NCBI RefSeq assembly: GCF_016811235.1
Contig: NZ_JAFBID010000003.1
Span: forward strand, 62,001-126,000
Direction of reading: 5' to 3'
Length of the DNA: 64,000 nucleotides
From: Microvirga arabica
GTDB lineage: Bacteria; Pseudomonadota; Alphaproteobacteria; Rhizobiales; Beijerinckiaceae
Part shown: in pieces, positions 17,297-27,172 of the stretch
Numbering within the stretch: position 1 is the first letter of the stretch
Layout: every line of letters starts with the position of its first letter
Position numbers and translations under genes: made by a program
The notes under the pieces: model-generated
The model's input: only the letters and a program-made list of their open reading frames with translations
The model's database searches: none
What the model was told of the DNA's origin: nothing

Positions 17297-18103
17297 CTAC
17301 AGGCGGCTCTTCGCCGGTTCGCCTGTAGCCTCGAACTGCCTGTAGATCGCCTCCGCGATGGGCAGGAGCTGTGCGCGATCCACTTTCGCCGTAACCACGT
17401 AGGAAAGACCGTTGTCGATCCAGGAGAAGGCGGACACGTCGTCGCGAGACTCGAAGCGGAACGACGTCTGCGCGTCCGTTCCGCCGGAGCGCGCATAAAG
17501 CGTAAGCCGGTTGCCGCCGGCATTCTCGTACATGAAGAGAGCCGCCGCTTCGCCGCCGTCCGGGAGAAGCCGGCCGCCGATGAGGCGGTAGCCCTGGGCC
17601 GTCAGGTTCGGAGCACTCAGCGGCTTGCCGACGCGGCGGGACAGCCACTGCACGAGATGCGCCTCCTGCTCGGCCGGCACCTCCACCGGGTGCAGGCGCT
17701 CGCCGACATAGATCCGATGCGCCGCGATGGCGTTTCCGGCAACGCTCGTCTGCGCCAGTTGAGCCGGGCCGGATGACCACCAGATCCCGCCAGCCGCTCC
17801 CAGGACAGAGCCGACGAGGAGCCCCGCCACGGCGGCCGCAACGGCCGCAGGGCGGCCCCGCGGCGGACGGCGCTGCGCGGCCATGAGATTGGCGATCCGA
17901 AGGCGCGAGGGAATGGGCTCGGCGGCTTTGAAGGACAGCCGGGCGCGCAGGGCCTCGCGCTGCTCGATCTCCTGCCCCACCTGATCGGCCAGGGCCGGAT
18001 GATCTTCCAAATAAGCTTTGACCGCCTCGCGCCGCGACGGGGTGAGCCTGCCGTCCACATAGGCCTGCAGATCGTCTTCTCCGATGGGTCGCTCGCCCGT
18101 CAC
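17297..18103 (-). CDS. Membrane-bound anti-sigma factor
   Basis: 268 aa. The N-terminal cytoplasmic domain (about 1-80) starts GEDDLQAYVDGRL and contains the EAVKAYLEDHP helix seen in anti-sigma factors next to ECF sigma genes. No HxxxCxxC zinc motif is visible. One transmembrane helix is at about 87-109, followed by a periplasmic domain of about 150 residues. Its start overlaps the stop of the ECF sigma gene by 4 bp (ATGA), so the pair is translationally coupled. Confidence 0.88.
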   Translation of the reverse strand: MTGERPIGEDDLQAYVDGRLTPSRREAVKAYLEDHPALADQVGQEIEQREALRARLSFKAAEPIPSRLRIANLMAAQRRPPRGRPAAVAAAVAGLLVGSVLGAAGGIWWSSGPAQLAQTSVAGNAIAAHRIYVGERLHPVEVPAEQEAHLVQWLSRRVGKPLSAPNLTAQGYRLIGGRLLPDGGEAAALFMYENAGGNRLTLYARSGGTDAQTSFRFESRDDVSAFSWIDNGLSYVVTAKVDRAQLLPIAEAIYRQFEATGEPAKSRL

Positions 18104-18609
18104 TTTACTCTCCTCAAGACGGTGCTACGCCCGTTCTCCATGAATTCCCGCAGCCGCGCCCGCGCCCGGCTCAGGCGCGACATGACCGTGCCGAGCGGAA
18201 TCCCCAAAACCTTTGCAGCCTGCTCGTAGGACAGATCCTCGACTCCAACCAGCAGCAGCAGGGAGCGCTGCTCTTCGGACAAGGCATCGAGCCCTACGAG
18301 AACGTCGCGCAGGCCGGCATGACTCTCCGGATCTGTCCCGAGAGCCTGGACGTCGTTCAGAGCGTCCTCACCCACCTGGGTTCCGCGTGCCTTACGCTGC
18401 CTCAAACCGTTGAGGAACAGGTTGCGCTGGATGGTGAAGAGCCACGCTCTGAGATCGCCCTCCTGCCGGCGCTGACCCCATCGGCTGATGGCCCGCTCGA
18501 GGGTATCCTGAACGAGATCGTCCGCCGCTTCATGATCGCGCAGCAGGGCCCAGGCGTAACGCCTCAGGGCCGGGATCTGCGGTTCGAGAAGGGCGGCGAT
18601 CTCATCCAA
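18100..18609 (-). CDS. ECF-family RNA polymerase sigma factor
   Basis: 169 aa with sigma-70 region 2 (about 10-75: LRRYAWALLRDHEAADDLVQ and WLFTIQRNLF) and region 4 (about 110-160: SYEQAAKVLGIPLGTVMSRL). No region 1 or 3 is present, as expected for ECF sigma factors. The anti-sigma gene overlaps its 3' end. The next gene upstream on the same strand is a COG4315 secreted protein, which has a possible ECF-type promoter and may be a regulon member. Confidence 0.94.
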   Translation of the reverse strand: MDEIAALLEPQIPALRRYAWALLRDHEAADDLVQDTLERAISRWGQRRQEGDLRAWLFTIQRNLFLNGLRQRKARGTQVGEDALNDVQALGTDPESHAGLRDVLVGLDALSEEQRSLLLLVGVEDLSYEQAAKVLGIPLGTVMSRLSRARARLREFMENGRSTVLRRVK

Positions 18610-18665
18610 GGTCGGTTCTCAGGCTACGGCATCATTCAAGGATGAACCGCCGGGCTCGGCAAGCC

Positions 18666-19052
18666 TCACGGCATCGCCACACGCCAGACATTGTTGACGC
18701 CGTCGCCCGTGACCTCGCCGGGCTTCGTGTCCTTCACCCAGAGATAGAGCGGCTTGCCCTTGTAGGCCCATTGCTTGGAGCCGTCGTCGCGGGTGACCAC
18801 GCTCCAGTCGCCGGACGCGGAGGCATTCGCGGCGGCCATCAGCGGGGGCCAGTTCTGGGCGCACTGGCCGTTGCAGGCCGACTTGTCAGCCGTGTCGCGA
18901 TCAAAGGTGTAGAGCGTCATGCCCTTGGCATCGACGAGAGCCTTGCCCTTGCTCGTATCTGCGACCTTCGCGGGAGCGGCGGTCTGAGCAACGGCGACGG
19001 ATGCGGCGACGAGGGCTGCGGCCAGGATGGCGGGGCGCAGGATCTGTCTCAT
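18666..19052 (-). CDS. COG4315 secreted repeat protein
   Basis: 128 aa with a signal peptide (1-22, ending SVAVAQ). Two copies of the family repeat are visible: KGMTLYTFDRDTADKSACNG and KPLYLWVKDTKPGEVTGDGV. CNGQC provides two cysteines between them. Function of this widespread periplasmic family is unknown. It is frequently found next to ECF sigma/anti-sigma pairs, as here. Confidence 0.88.
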   Translation of the reverse strand: MRQILRPAILAAALVAASVAVAQTAAPAKVADTSKGKALVDAKGMTLYTFDRDTADKSACNGQCAQNWPPLMAAANASASGDWSVVTRDDGSKQWAYKGKPLYLWVKDTKPGEVTGDGVNNVWRVAMP

Positions 19053-19090
19053 GGGTGTCCTCCAAGGTCGGGTGTGACCACAACCTCAAA

Positions 19091-19117
19091 GACACGGGGG
19101 CAGAGCCGCTTATTCCC
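19091..19117 (-). promoter_or_regulatory. Candidate ECF-type promoter of the COG4315 gene
   Basis: On the minus strand GGGAATA (19117-19111) and CGTGTC (19096-19091) are separated by about 15 bases and lie 39 bp upstream of the start at 19052. This resembles GGAA(C/T)-N16-CGT promoters of ECF sigma factors. Confidence 0.45.
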
Positions 19118-19143
19118 GAAAGCTTGACAATATTCTCTGCGGA

Positions 19144-19689
19144 TTAGCGGCCCATGGCGTTGAACTGCGCCGGGTCGTCGAGAGGCTCGCGCAGCTCGAT
19201 CCGATGGCGTCCGTTGTCGCGGACCTGCGCCGTCCGGTAGGTTCCGTCCAAGTCGTCCTGCGGCGGCAGGAGGATGTCCACATCCGCCGCATCGAGGCGC
19301 CGCACCTCACGGTCGACATCAGGCACGAGCAGGCTGACGACCGGCGCCTTGGTGACCTGGACCGCCGCGGTCGTGTCCGGCTCCTGCTGCAGGATATGGT
19401 CCGCCTCGGAAATCTCGAGCAGGAAACCGCTGCGTTCCAGCACCGCCTTGCGTCCCGTTACGAGGCTTTGGCTGCCGAGCAGCCGGAATCCCAGCTTGTC
19501 CCGGTACCAGTCTACGCTCGCGTCGAAGTCAGGCGTGCGGATGGACGCCGAGCTCGGGCGAGGCTCGCTGTCGGCTGCCGCCGACCCTGCGGTCAGCAAC
19601 CCGAGGCTGGCGACGATCAGCTGTGACGCAAGAAGGACGCGCCACAGGCTCTGCCGCCCCTTCGGAAGAATTGATTGTCCTGCGCTCAC
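19144..19689 (-). CDS. Exported VOC (glyoxalase/bleomycin resistance fold) protein
   Basis: 181 aa from GTG 19689, which has AGGA 7 bases upstream; an ATG at 19734 is possible. Residues about 1-43 form a signal peptide or anchor (WRVLLASQLIVASLGLL then GSAAAD). A single VOC module follows: SIRTPDFDASVDWYRDKLGF and later NGRHRIELREPL. Only one beta-alpha-beta-beta-beta unit is evident, so it likely dimerises. An exported VOC protein is uncommon; the substrate is unknown. Confidence 0.8.
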   Translation of the reverse strand: MSAGQSILPKGRQSLWRVLLASQLIVASLGLLTAGSAAADSEPRPSSASIRTPDFDASVDWYRDKLGFRLLGSQSLVTGRKAVLERSGFLLEISEADHILQQEPDTTAAVQVTKAPVVSLLVPDVDREVRRLDAADVDILLPPQDDLDGTYRTAQVRDNGRHRIELREPLDDPAQFNAMGR

Positions 19690-19794
19690 GTCCCGATCCT
19701 CGCTTAGCCAGCTATCGCTTAGCCGTATACACATGAACGCATAGAGCGGCAGATCGTTTGGCGGCGGGCTGAACGGTTGAGCTATGCAGTCAGG

Positions 19795-20244
19795 TCATTC
19801 CTGGATGAGTTTGAGCAGCAGGGCCGACAATTGCCCGGCTTCCTTGTCGGTGAGCTTGGCGCTGATGAACCGGTTGATCGCCGCGCCGTAGACGCTCCAC
19901 ATGCGCCATTGAAGGGCCTTACCCTCTTCGGTGATCTCGATCAGCTGGCGCCGCTTGTCGCCCGGAAAAGGGATGCGGCGCACCAGCCCTTTGTTCTCCA
20001 TACGATCGAGAAGCCTGGACAGATTGTACTGCTCGAAGAGGCCGGCCTCCTCAATCTCGCGGGGTGTGAGACGGCCTTCCGGTCCCCGCTTCAGTTCGAG
20101 CAGCACATCATACCAGTGCAGGGACGGGAAGCCGGCGCTCTTCAGCTCCGCCTCGATGCGCCCCACCACAATGCGCTCCGCCCGGATCAGGCGGCCCCAG
20201 GCTCTGATGACGGAGGCAGGCGGCTCCGGAGGTGGTTCTTGCAT
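19795..20244 (-). CDS. MarR-family transcriptional regulator
   Basis: 149 aa from ATG 20244, preceded by GAGGAG. Starting here leaves the perfect palindrome at 20268-20281 upstream in the promoter, which supports this start over the ATGs at 20280 and 20298. The winged helix covers about 40-115, with LTPREIEEAGLFEQYNLSRL and the wing GDKRRQLIEITEEG. It is divergent from doxX-gst and probably represses that pair and itself. Confidence 0.88.
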   Translation of the reverse strand: MQEPPPEPPASVIRAWGRLIRAERIVVGRIEAELKSAGFPSLHWYDVLLELKRGPEGRLTPREIEEAGLFEQYNLSRLLDRMENKGLVRRIPFPGDKRRQLIEITEEGKALQWRMWSVYGAAINRFISAKLTDKEAGQLSALLLKLIQE

Positions 20245-20267
20245 TGCGGCAAAGCTCCTCTGTTTTT

Positions 20268-20330
20268 GATGCAATTGCATCGAGATTGACAGATCCATGC
20301 ATCTGCATCAATTCATATGCACCTGCATGG
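20268..20330. promoter_or_regulatory. MarR operators between the regulator and doxX
   Basis: GATGCAATTGCATC at 20268-20281 is a perfect 14-bp palindrome. A second dyad has arms CCATGCA (20295-20301) and TGCATGG (20324-20330) with further GCAT/ATGC half sites inside. All share the GATGCA/TGCATC half site. Confidence 0.7.
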
Positions 20331-20339
20331 AGATTTGCA

Positions 20340-20789
20340 ATGTCACACCCTCAACCAACCAATTCCGACTACGCCGCCCTGCTCCTCAGGGTCTCGCTGG
20401 GTACCATGTATATCGCCCACAGCCTCATCCTGAAGTGGATGACCTTCACGCTCGCCGGCACGGCGCAGTATTTCGAGTCTCTCGGCCTGCCGGGAGCCCT
20501 CGCCTATGCCACCTTCTTGGCCGAGCTCATCGGCGGCATCCTGCTTGTTCTCGGCGTCCAGAGCCGCTGGGTCGCTCTCGGTCTTCTGCCGGTTCTGTTC
20601 GGCGCCGCCTGGGTCCACATCGGCAATGGCTGGGTCTTCTCGGCCCAAGGTGGTGGCTGGGAATACCCGCTTTACCTGATCGTGCTCTCGGTCGCTCAAG
20701 CCCTTCTCGGCGACGGGGCCTATGCCCTGAAGCCTTCGCGCCCGCTCGCCCTGTCCCCTGCCTCGGCATCGCTCAAGGCAGCGGCCTGA
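20340..20789 (+). CDS. DoxX-family membrane protein
   Basis: 149 aa with four predicted transmembrane helices (about 10-30, 50-72, 76-96, 108-128). Features of the family include LLLRVSLGTMYIAHSL, FAELIGGILLVLG-like AELIGGILLVLG and WVHIGNGWVFSAQGGGWEYP. DoxX/YphA-type proteins are small inner-membrane proteins linked to thiol and redox stress. It is 25 bp upstream of a glutathione transferase gene and likely co-transcribed under MarR control. Confidence 0.9.
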   Translation: MSHPQPTNSDYAALLLRVSLGTMYIAHSLILKWMTFTLAGTAQYFESLGLPGALAYATFLAELIGGILLVLGVQSRWVALGLLPVLFGAAWVHIGNGWVFSAQGGGWEYPLYLIVLSVAQALLGDGAYALKPSRPLALSPASASLKAAA

Positions 20790-20814
20790 TCCCGTCCACC
20801 CCTGGAGATACATC

Positions 20815-21432
20815 ATGAAGCTCTACTACTATCCTGGCGCCTGCTCGCTCGCCCCTCACATCGTGGCCCGCGAGGCCGGCCTTGCCCTCACCATCGAGAA
20901 GGTCGATCTCGCCAACCGCACCACCGAGACGGGCGCAAATTATCTGGCCGTCAATCCAAAGGGCTACGTTCCGGCCCTCGGGCTGCAGGACAACTCCGTG
21001 CTCACGGAAGTCAGCGCCATCATCCAGTACCTGGCCGATGCCCAGACCGAGAAGACGCTGGCGCCTGCCGCCGGCAGCATGGAGCGCTACCGCCTGCTGG
21101 AATGGCTCGGCTTCATCAGCACGGAGATCCACAAGGGCTTCGGCCCCCTGTGGAACCCCGCGACGCCCGACGCGGTGAAGGCCGCCACCAAGGAGCGCCT
21201 CGCCAGCCGCTTCGCCTATCTCGACGAGACGTTTGCCAAGCAGCCCTTCCTGATGGGCGACACGTTCACCATCGCCGACGCCTATCTCTTCACGGTGGTG
21301 AACTGGACGAACTTCCACGGCATCGACATCTCGTCGTTCCCGAACCTGCAGGCCTTCCAGGCCCGCATCGCCTCCCGCCCGGCCGTGCAGCAGGCGCTCG
21401 AGGCCGAAGGCTTGGTGAAGAAGGCGGCTTAA
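20815..21432 (+). CDS. Glutathione S-transferase, beta-class-like
   Basis: 205 aa. The thioredoxin-fold N domain begins MKLYYYPGACSLAPHIV, where the Cys (residue 10) is the beta-class active-site residue, followed by NPKGYVPAL and TEVSAIIQYLAD (glutathione gamma-Glu site). The C-terminal helical domain has PFLMGDTFTIADAYLFTVV. It conjugates or reduces electrophiles with glutathione in the cytoplasm. Together with doxX and MarR it forms a probable electrophile or oxidant-response unit. Confidence 0.94.
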   Translation: MKLYYYPGACSLAPHIVAREAGLALTIEKVDLANRTTETGANYLAVNPKGYVPALGLQDNSVLTEVSAIIQYLADAQTEKTLAPAAGSMERYRLLEWLGFISTEIHKGFGPLWNPATPDAVKAATKERLASRFAYLDETFAKQPFLMGDTFTIADAYLFTVVNWTNFHGIDISSFPNLQAFQARIASRPAVQQALEAEGLVKKAA

Positions 21433-21457
21433 GTCACACACAGCTCATTCAAACAAG

Positions 21458-21485
21458 AAACGCCCTGGAGCGATCCAGGGCGTTT
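21458..21485. terminator. Bidirectional terminator between gst and the RTX gene
   Basis: Perfect 12-bp stem AAACGCCCTGGA / TCCAGGGCGTTT with a 4-base loop. It serves the convergent genes on both sides. Confidence 0.8.
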
Positions 21486-21506
21486 CGTCGTGACATGTCG
21501 GGATGC

Positions 21507-22763
21507 TCAAACGATCCAGAAATCGTTCGCCTTCACAACGCTCATCGGTTCGAGCTGCGCGAATTTGACAGCGGCATACTTCGTGCCGGACCCGTCGGCA
21601 TCGTAGACCAGATCACCGGTCTTCTTGTTGAACCCGATCCGATCCGTCTCGTCCTTGGCCTTGCTCCCGAAGAACAACGCGTTCTTCTTCAAGGCACCCT
21701 TGGCGATCTTGCTGAAGATCACCTTCGAGAGATGAATGGTGTCGTCCGTGGAGCGGAAGTCGAACACCACATCGATATTGTTCTTCAGCTTTGTGCTGAA
21801 GCTGAAGATGTCCTTGCCCTCTCCACCCAGCAACTGATCCTGGCCGAGATCCCCATCAAGCCTATCGTTTCCGGCTCCGCCGTCGAGAACGTTGCCGCCC
21901 TCGCTTCCGGTGAATTTGTCATCGCCATCGCTGCCGGAGAGATTCTCGATGTTGCGGATCGTTTCCCAGCTCTGCTGACCCGTCTTCTGCTGCTCCGTAA
22001 TCCTCAGGTCCACCTTGGCGGCCTGCCTGTAAGACAGCGTATCGATTCCGTTGCCGCCGTCGATGAACTTGGTGCCCCACCCGGTCTCGAACACCTCCGT
22101 CTCGCTGCCGCCCCAGGCAATGTCGGATCCGGCATTGAGGACAACGACTCCTTTGATGGTGCCGCCGCGGCCGTCATAAACATCATCTCCCGAGCCTAGA
22201 ACCACATCGCCACGGATCTGTCCCTGATTCTTGATGATGCTGGAGCCTTTTGAGGCCCCATTGATGGCTGCGAACTTCGTGCCCTCGATCAACCCGGTAT
22301 TGTCAATGACGAGCCCCTCGTCCGAGCCGGATGCCACGATGCCGAAGTTGCCTTTGATCGAGCCTGAGTTCAGTACATGGCTCTGAAACGATTCGAGTCG
22401 GACGCCATAACTCCCTCCGCTGATTGTCCCGGCATTGTTCAGCACATGCGCTTGTCCAGGGTTGTTGGCGCCATAGAGGTAGACGCCATCCTGCGCTCCC
22501 GTGATGCTTCCCGATGCACCGACGGTGATGGTGCCGCTCACCACAACGGCAGGCCCCTGCTCGCTGTGAACGCTCCCATAGATCAGAAGGGAGTGATCTG
22601 GGTCGAATGATACCTCGGACGAAATCCCCACCGCTCCAGCGCCAGTCGCAGTGATCGAAACCCCTGCTGCCAAGACAAGGGTTGTCGTGAATTCGAGTGA
22701 AACCGCAGCAGAATACGGCTCGCTCGTTGACTGAGCTGTATCGATCACACGGATGATAGGCAT
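21507..22763 (-). CDS. RTX (haemolysin-type calcium-binding) protein
   Basis: 418 aa from ATG 22763 with GGGAG 7 bases upstream. The N-terminal two thirds are built of short repeats such as VLNNAGTISGG, VLNSGSIKGN and IDNTGLIEG, typical of right-handed beta-helix surface proteins. Near residues 285-330 are nonapeptide calcium repeats (GSDGDDKFTGSEGGN, GGAGNDRLDGD, GGEGKDIFSF). The C terminus ends in a hydrophobic residue cluster as in type I secretion substrates. No signal peptide and no type I transporter genes are adjacent. Confidence 0.88.
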   Translation of the reverse strand: MPIIRVIDTAQSTSEPYSAAVSLEFTTTLVLAAGVSITATGAGAVGISSEVSFDPDHSLLIYGSVHSEQGPAVVVSGTITVGASGSITGAQDGVYLYGANNPGQAHVLNNAGTISGGSYGVRLESFQSHVLNSGSIKGNFGIVASGSDEGLVIDNTGLIEGTKFAAINGASKGSSIIKNQGQIRGDVVLGSGDDVYDGRGGTIKGVVVLNAGSDIAWGGSETEVFETGWGTKFIDGGNGIDTLSYRQAAKVDLRITEQQKTGQQSWETIRNIENLSGSDGDDKFTGSEGGNVLDGGAGNDRLDGDLGQDQLLGGEGKDIFSFSTKLKNNIDVVFDFRSTDDTIHLSKVIFSKIAKGALKKNALFFGSKAKDETDRIGFNKKTGDLVYDADGSGTKYAAVKFAQLEPMSVVKANDFWIV

Positions 22764-22837
22764 GGCTGATCTCCCAGAACGGATCATAACGTTATATCGA
22801 TACGAAACGCCCTTTCAAGGAAGCTCAGCGACCAACA

Positions 22838-22866
22838 AAAAGCCCCGGATTGCTCCGGGGCTTCTT
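22838..22866 (-). terminator. Terminator of groESL
   Basis: Stem AAGCCCCGGA / TCCGGGGCTT (22840-22849 with 22854-22863); on the minus strand it runs into TTTTTGTTGG. Confidence 0.85.
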
Positions 22867-22893
22867 CGTTTTAGGCTGTGGTGCCTGGACGTC

Positions 22894-24555
<1,662 letters not shown>

Positions 24556-24592
24556 TTAAATTGGAAAATCTGTAATGGGTCCGTGGGCCTGA

Positions 24593-24880
24593 TTAGCCGA
24601 CGATGCCCATGATGTCGGATTCCTTCATGATCAGGAGATCCTGACCGTCGACACGCACTTCGGTGCCGGACCACTTGCCGAACAGGACGCGGTCGCCAGC
24701 CTTCACGTCGAGGGCAACAACCTTGCCGCTCTCGTCACGGGCGCCGGGGCCGACGGCGACGATCTCGCCCTCTTGCGGCTTCTCCTTGGCGGTGTCCGGG
24801 ATGATGATGCCGCCGGCCGTCTTCTCTTCGGCTTCGATGCGGCGGACGACAACACGGTCGTGCAGCGGACGGAACTTCAT
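24593..24880 (-). CDS. groES: Co-chaperonin GroES (Hsp10)
   Basis: 95 aa from ATG 24880, opening [20 protein letters not shown]. The mobile loop [18 protein letters not shown] contacts GroEL, and [10 protein letters not shown] follows. An upstream in-frame extension to 24946 is not conserved. It is first gene of groESL; a ribosome site GGGGAAGTTCC precedes it. Confidence 0.97.
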   Translation of the reverse strand: MKFRPLHDRVVVRRIEAEEKTAGGIIIPDTAKEKPQEGEIVAVGPGARDESGKVVALDVKAGDRVLFGKWSGTEVRVDGQDLLIMKESDIMGIVG

Positions 24881-24939
24881 GGAACTTCCCCTTTGACAAT
24901 TGACGCGGCCCCTCTGGCCGCACCCTGGTCTGTCGGCTG

Positions 24940-24966
24940 TTAGCACTGTCTCCTGACGAGTGCTAA
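24940..24966 (-). promoter_or_regulatory. CIRCE element (HrcA operator)
   Basis: TTAGCACTG-N9-GAGTGCTAA, one base from the consensus TTAGCACTC-N9-GAGTGCTAA. It sits 60-86 bp upstream of groES. Confidence 0.95.
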
Positions 24967-25075
24967 CGCTGGCCGCGAGATAGGCATAAGCCGATGGGGA
25001 GTCAAGAGACCTGCCTTATGGTCAGGGCCGGAAAAGAAGCCTTGACGCTCTATAGGGGCGGGTCATGATCATTTC

Positions 25076-25510
25076 ATGACCGATCTGGAAGCCATCGGCA
25101 AAAGCTGCTTTGCCCTTCACGCCCGCATGACGGCGCGGCTCCTGAGCCGCACCTACGAGGCGGCCCTGCGCCCTCTTGGTCTCAAGCTGCCCCAGTTCGG
25201 CATCCTGGGCGCCATAGGGCATGGCACGACGGCATCCGAAACCGTCCTGGCCGAGCGGCTCGGACTGGAGCGTACCACCCTTGTGAGGAACCTGAAGCTC
25301 CTGACCGAGAACGGCTGGATCGAACCCGTTCCCGGCGAGGGACGCGGCCTCCGGCACAGGCTCACGCCCGAAGGACAGGCCCTCCTGGAGGCTGCCATCC
25401 CCCTCTGGCAACAAGCCCAGGCTCAGGTGGAGGCTCGGCTCCAGGATGTTGAAGGCGACGAAGCCCGCAAGGCGATGCGTGCCCTGAGAAAGGCCTCTCA
25501 TTCCTCTTAA
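25076..25510 (+). CDS. MarR-family regulator
   Basis: 144 aa. The winged helix-turn-helix spans about 30-100: LKLPQFGILGAIGHG, the recognition helix in SETVLAERLGLERTTLVRNL, and wing GEGRGLRHRLTPEG. It lies 60 bp upstream of a PaaI-type thioesterase gene in the same direction, so they may be co-transcribed. The ligand is unknown. Confidence 0.9.
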   Translation: MTDLEAIGKSCFALHARMTARLLSRTYEAALRPLGLKLPQFGILGAIGHGTTASETVLAERLGLERTTLVRNLKLLTENGWIEPVPGEGRGLRHRLTPEGQALLEAAIPLWQQAQAQVEARLQDVEGDEARKAMRALRKASHSS

Positions 25511-25570
25511 AAGCCGTTGCAGGATCTCGCCCCTTCCCGTACCGTGTATCTACACAGACAGGAGAGAGCG

Positions 25571-26059
25571 ATGCTTGAGCGGGTTCATGGAATCGTATCG
25601 CGGGATGTGCTGACGGCTGAGCCGGGCCTCGCCTTTCTGCGCGGCATGCTGGAGGGCCGCCATCCGGCGCCTCCCTTCTCGCGCTCCACCAATGTCTACA
25701 TGATTCAGGCCGAGGAAGGCCGGGTGGTTTTCGAGGGCGAGCCGACGGAAAGCTTCTTCAACCCGCTCGGAACCATCCATGGCGGCTGGACCTCAGCCAT
25801 CCTCGACAGCGCCATGGCCTGCGCCGTCCACAGCACCCTGGCCGCCGGCCAGGGCTACACGACGGTGGAGATGAAGCTCAACTTCGTCCGGCCGATCCTG
25901 CCGAATATGGGCAAGGTCACCTGCGAGGGCGTTCTCATTCATCGCGGCGGAACGCTCGCCACCTCCGAGGGCAAGCTCTTCGATGCCAAGGGCCGGCTTC
26001 TCGCCCATGGCACCGAGACCTGCATGATCTTCAGCGCGGCGGCCAGCAAGGCTGCCTAG
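25571..26059 (+). CDS. PaaI-family hotdog thioesterase
   Basis: 162 aa from ATG 25571, with ACAGGAGAGAG upstream. The hotdog-fold signature is NPLGTIHGGWTSAILDSAMA, where HGG and the following Asp are the active-site region, then YTTVEMKLNFVRPI. It hydrolyses acyl- or aryl-CoA thioesters; the natural substrate is not visible. It may be regulated by the upstream MarR protein. Confidence 0.9.
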   Translation: MLERVHGIVSRDVLTAEPGLAFLRGMLEGRHPAPPFSRSTNVYMIQAEEGRVVFEGEPTESFFNPLGTIHGGWTSAILDSAMACAVHSTLAAGQGYTTVEMKLNFVRPILPNMGKVTCEGVLIHRGGTLATSEGKLFDAKGRLLAHGTETCMIFSAAASKAA

Positions 26060-26062
26060 GGT

Positions 26063-26104
26063 ATCGGACCCAAAGTGGACTTGCACTTTTGGGATCCATC
26101 CGAT
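26063..26104. other. Stem-loop after the thioesterase gene
   Basis: Interrupted dyad with ATCGGACCCAAAGTG on the left and CACTTTTGGG...TCCGAT on the right. The GGACCCAAAGTGG core recurs at 30279-30291. It may act as a terminator, but no T-tract follows. Confidence 0.45.
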
Positions 26105-26118
26105 GCTCAGTCTCTAAG

Positions 26119-26964
26119 CTAGCGCCGCGACGTCAGCATGGCGGCGGCCACGATGAGGATGCCGCCGCCCAGCGTCGCCCAGGTGGGGATTTCGCTGAAC
26201 ACCCCGTAGCCGATCAGCACCGCCCAGATCAGGGCCGTGTATTCGAGAGGGGCGAGCCGCGCCGCCTCGGCCTTGGCATAGGCGGTCACCATGAGCATAT
26301 GGCCCATGAAGCCCAGCGCCCCCATGAGCATGAACCAGCCCAGATGCATGAGGTCGAGCGGCTGCCAGACGAAGAGCGCGAAGGGCGCCACGAGAATGGC
26401 CGGGCCGATATTCTGGAAGACCACGATGTGCAGGAACTTGTCCCGCTGGGCGCGCTGGCGCAGCAGCACCAGGCTGAGCGCATAGGTGACGGCCGATGTC
26501 AGCGCCGCGGCGACCCCGCCCCAGGACCGCGCGGAATTCGCCTCCTCGGTCTGGCCCAAGACCACGACGAGCGTTCCGGCGAACCCGATGGCGATGGCCC
26601 CGATGATCCGGACATCCACCCGCTCCTTCAGCATCAGGAGCCCGAAGAGCGCGATGAACATCGGCGAGAGGAACGACAGGACGAGGGTCTCGGCCAGGGG
26701 CAGCTGCCCCAGCGCATAGAAGAAGCTGACAGCCGTGACCACGGCGATGACCGAGCGCATTGAATTGGCGATCACCGTCTCGCGGCTCGGCCAACCGGGC
26801 CGCATGACGGACACGACGGCGGCCACGATGAGAGAGCCGCAGGCGAAGCGCAGGAAAGCCACCTGGAAGATCGGGTAAAAGGCGGCCATTCCCTTGATGA
26901 CCGCATCCATGATGGACAGAACCGCGATGCCCGAGGCCGCCCGCAGGGCGGGACCGAATTTCAT
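26119..26964 (-). CDS. EamA (DMT superfamily) transporter
   Basis: 281 aa with about ten transmembrane helices arranged as two EamA repeats. LAETLVLSFLSPMFIALFGL ends the first repeat and APLEYTALIWAVLIGYGVFS lies in the second. Members export amino acids, nucleobases or other metabolites. The substrate cannot be predicted. It is convergent with the thioesterase gene. Confidence 0.9.
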   Translation of the reverse strand: MKFGPALRAASGIAVLSIMDAVIKGMAAFYPIFQVAFLRFACGSLIVAAVVSVMRPGWPSRETVIANSMRSVIAVVTAVSFFYALGQLPLAETLVLSFLSPMFIALFGLLMLKERVDVRIIGAIAIGFAGTLVVVLGQTEEANSARSWGGVAAALTSAVTYALSLVLLRQRAQRDKFLHIVVFQNIGPAILVAPFALFVWQPLDLMHLGWFMLMGALGFMGHMLMVTAYAKAEAARLAPLEYTALIWAVLIGYGVFSEIPTWATLGGGILIVAAAMLTSRR

Positions 26965-27172
26965 GATGTTACGACGATGTGAAAAGCAGCGTCCGGGATG
27001 AGCGCCGTCGAAGCGAAGGCTCTTACAGCACTTTCCTCAAAGCTTCATCTCTCTTTTCTCAGCATCGACAGGAAATGGGTCCTGACTTCGGCGCTTAAAT
27101 TCATGCGAGCTTGGCGGAAACAAAAGCCGCGCTTGCCGTTAACTCAGCAAAACACAGCTATAGGACACTTCA

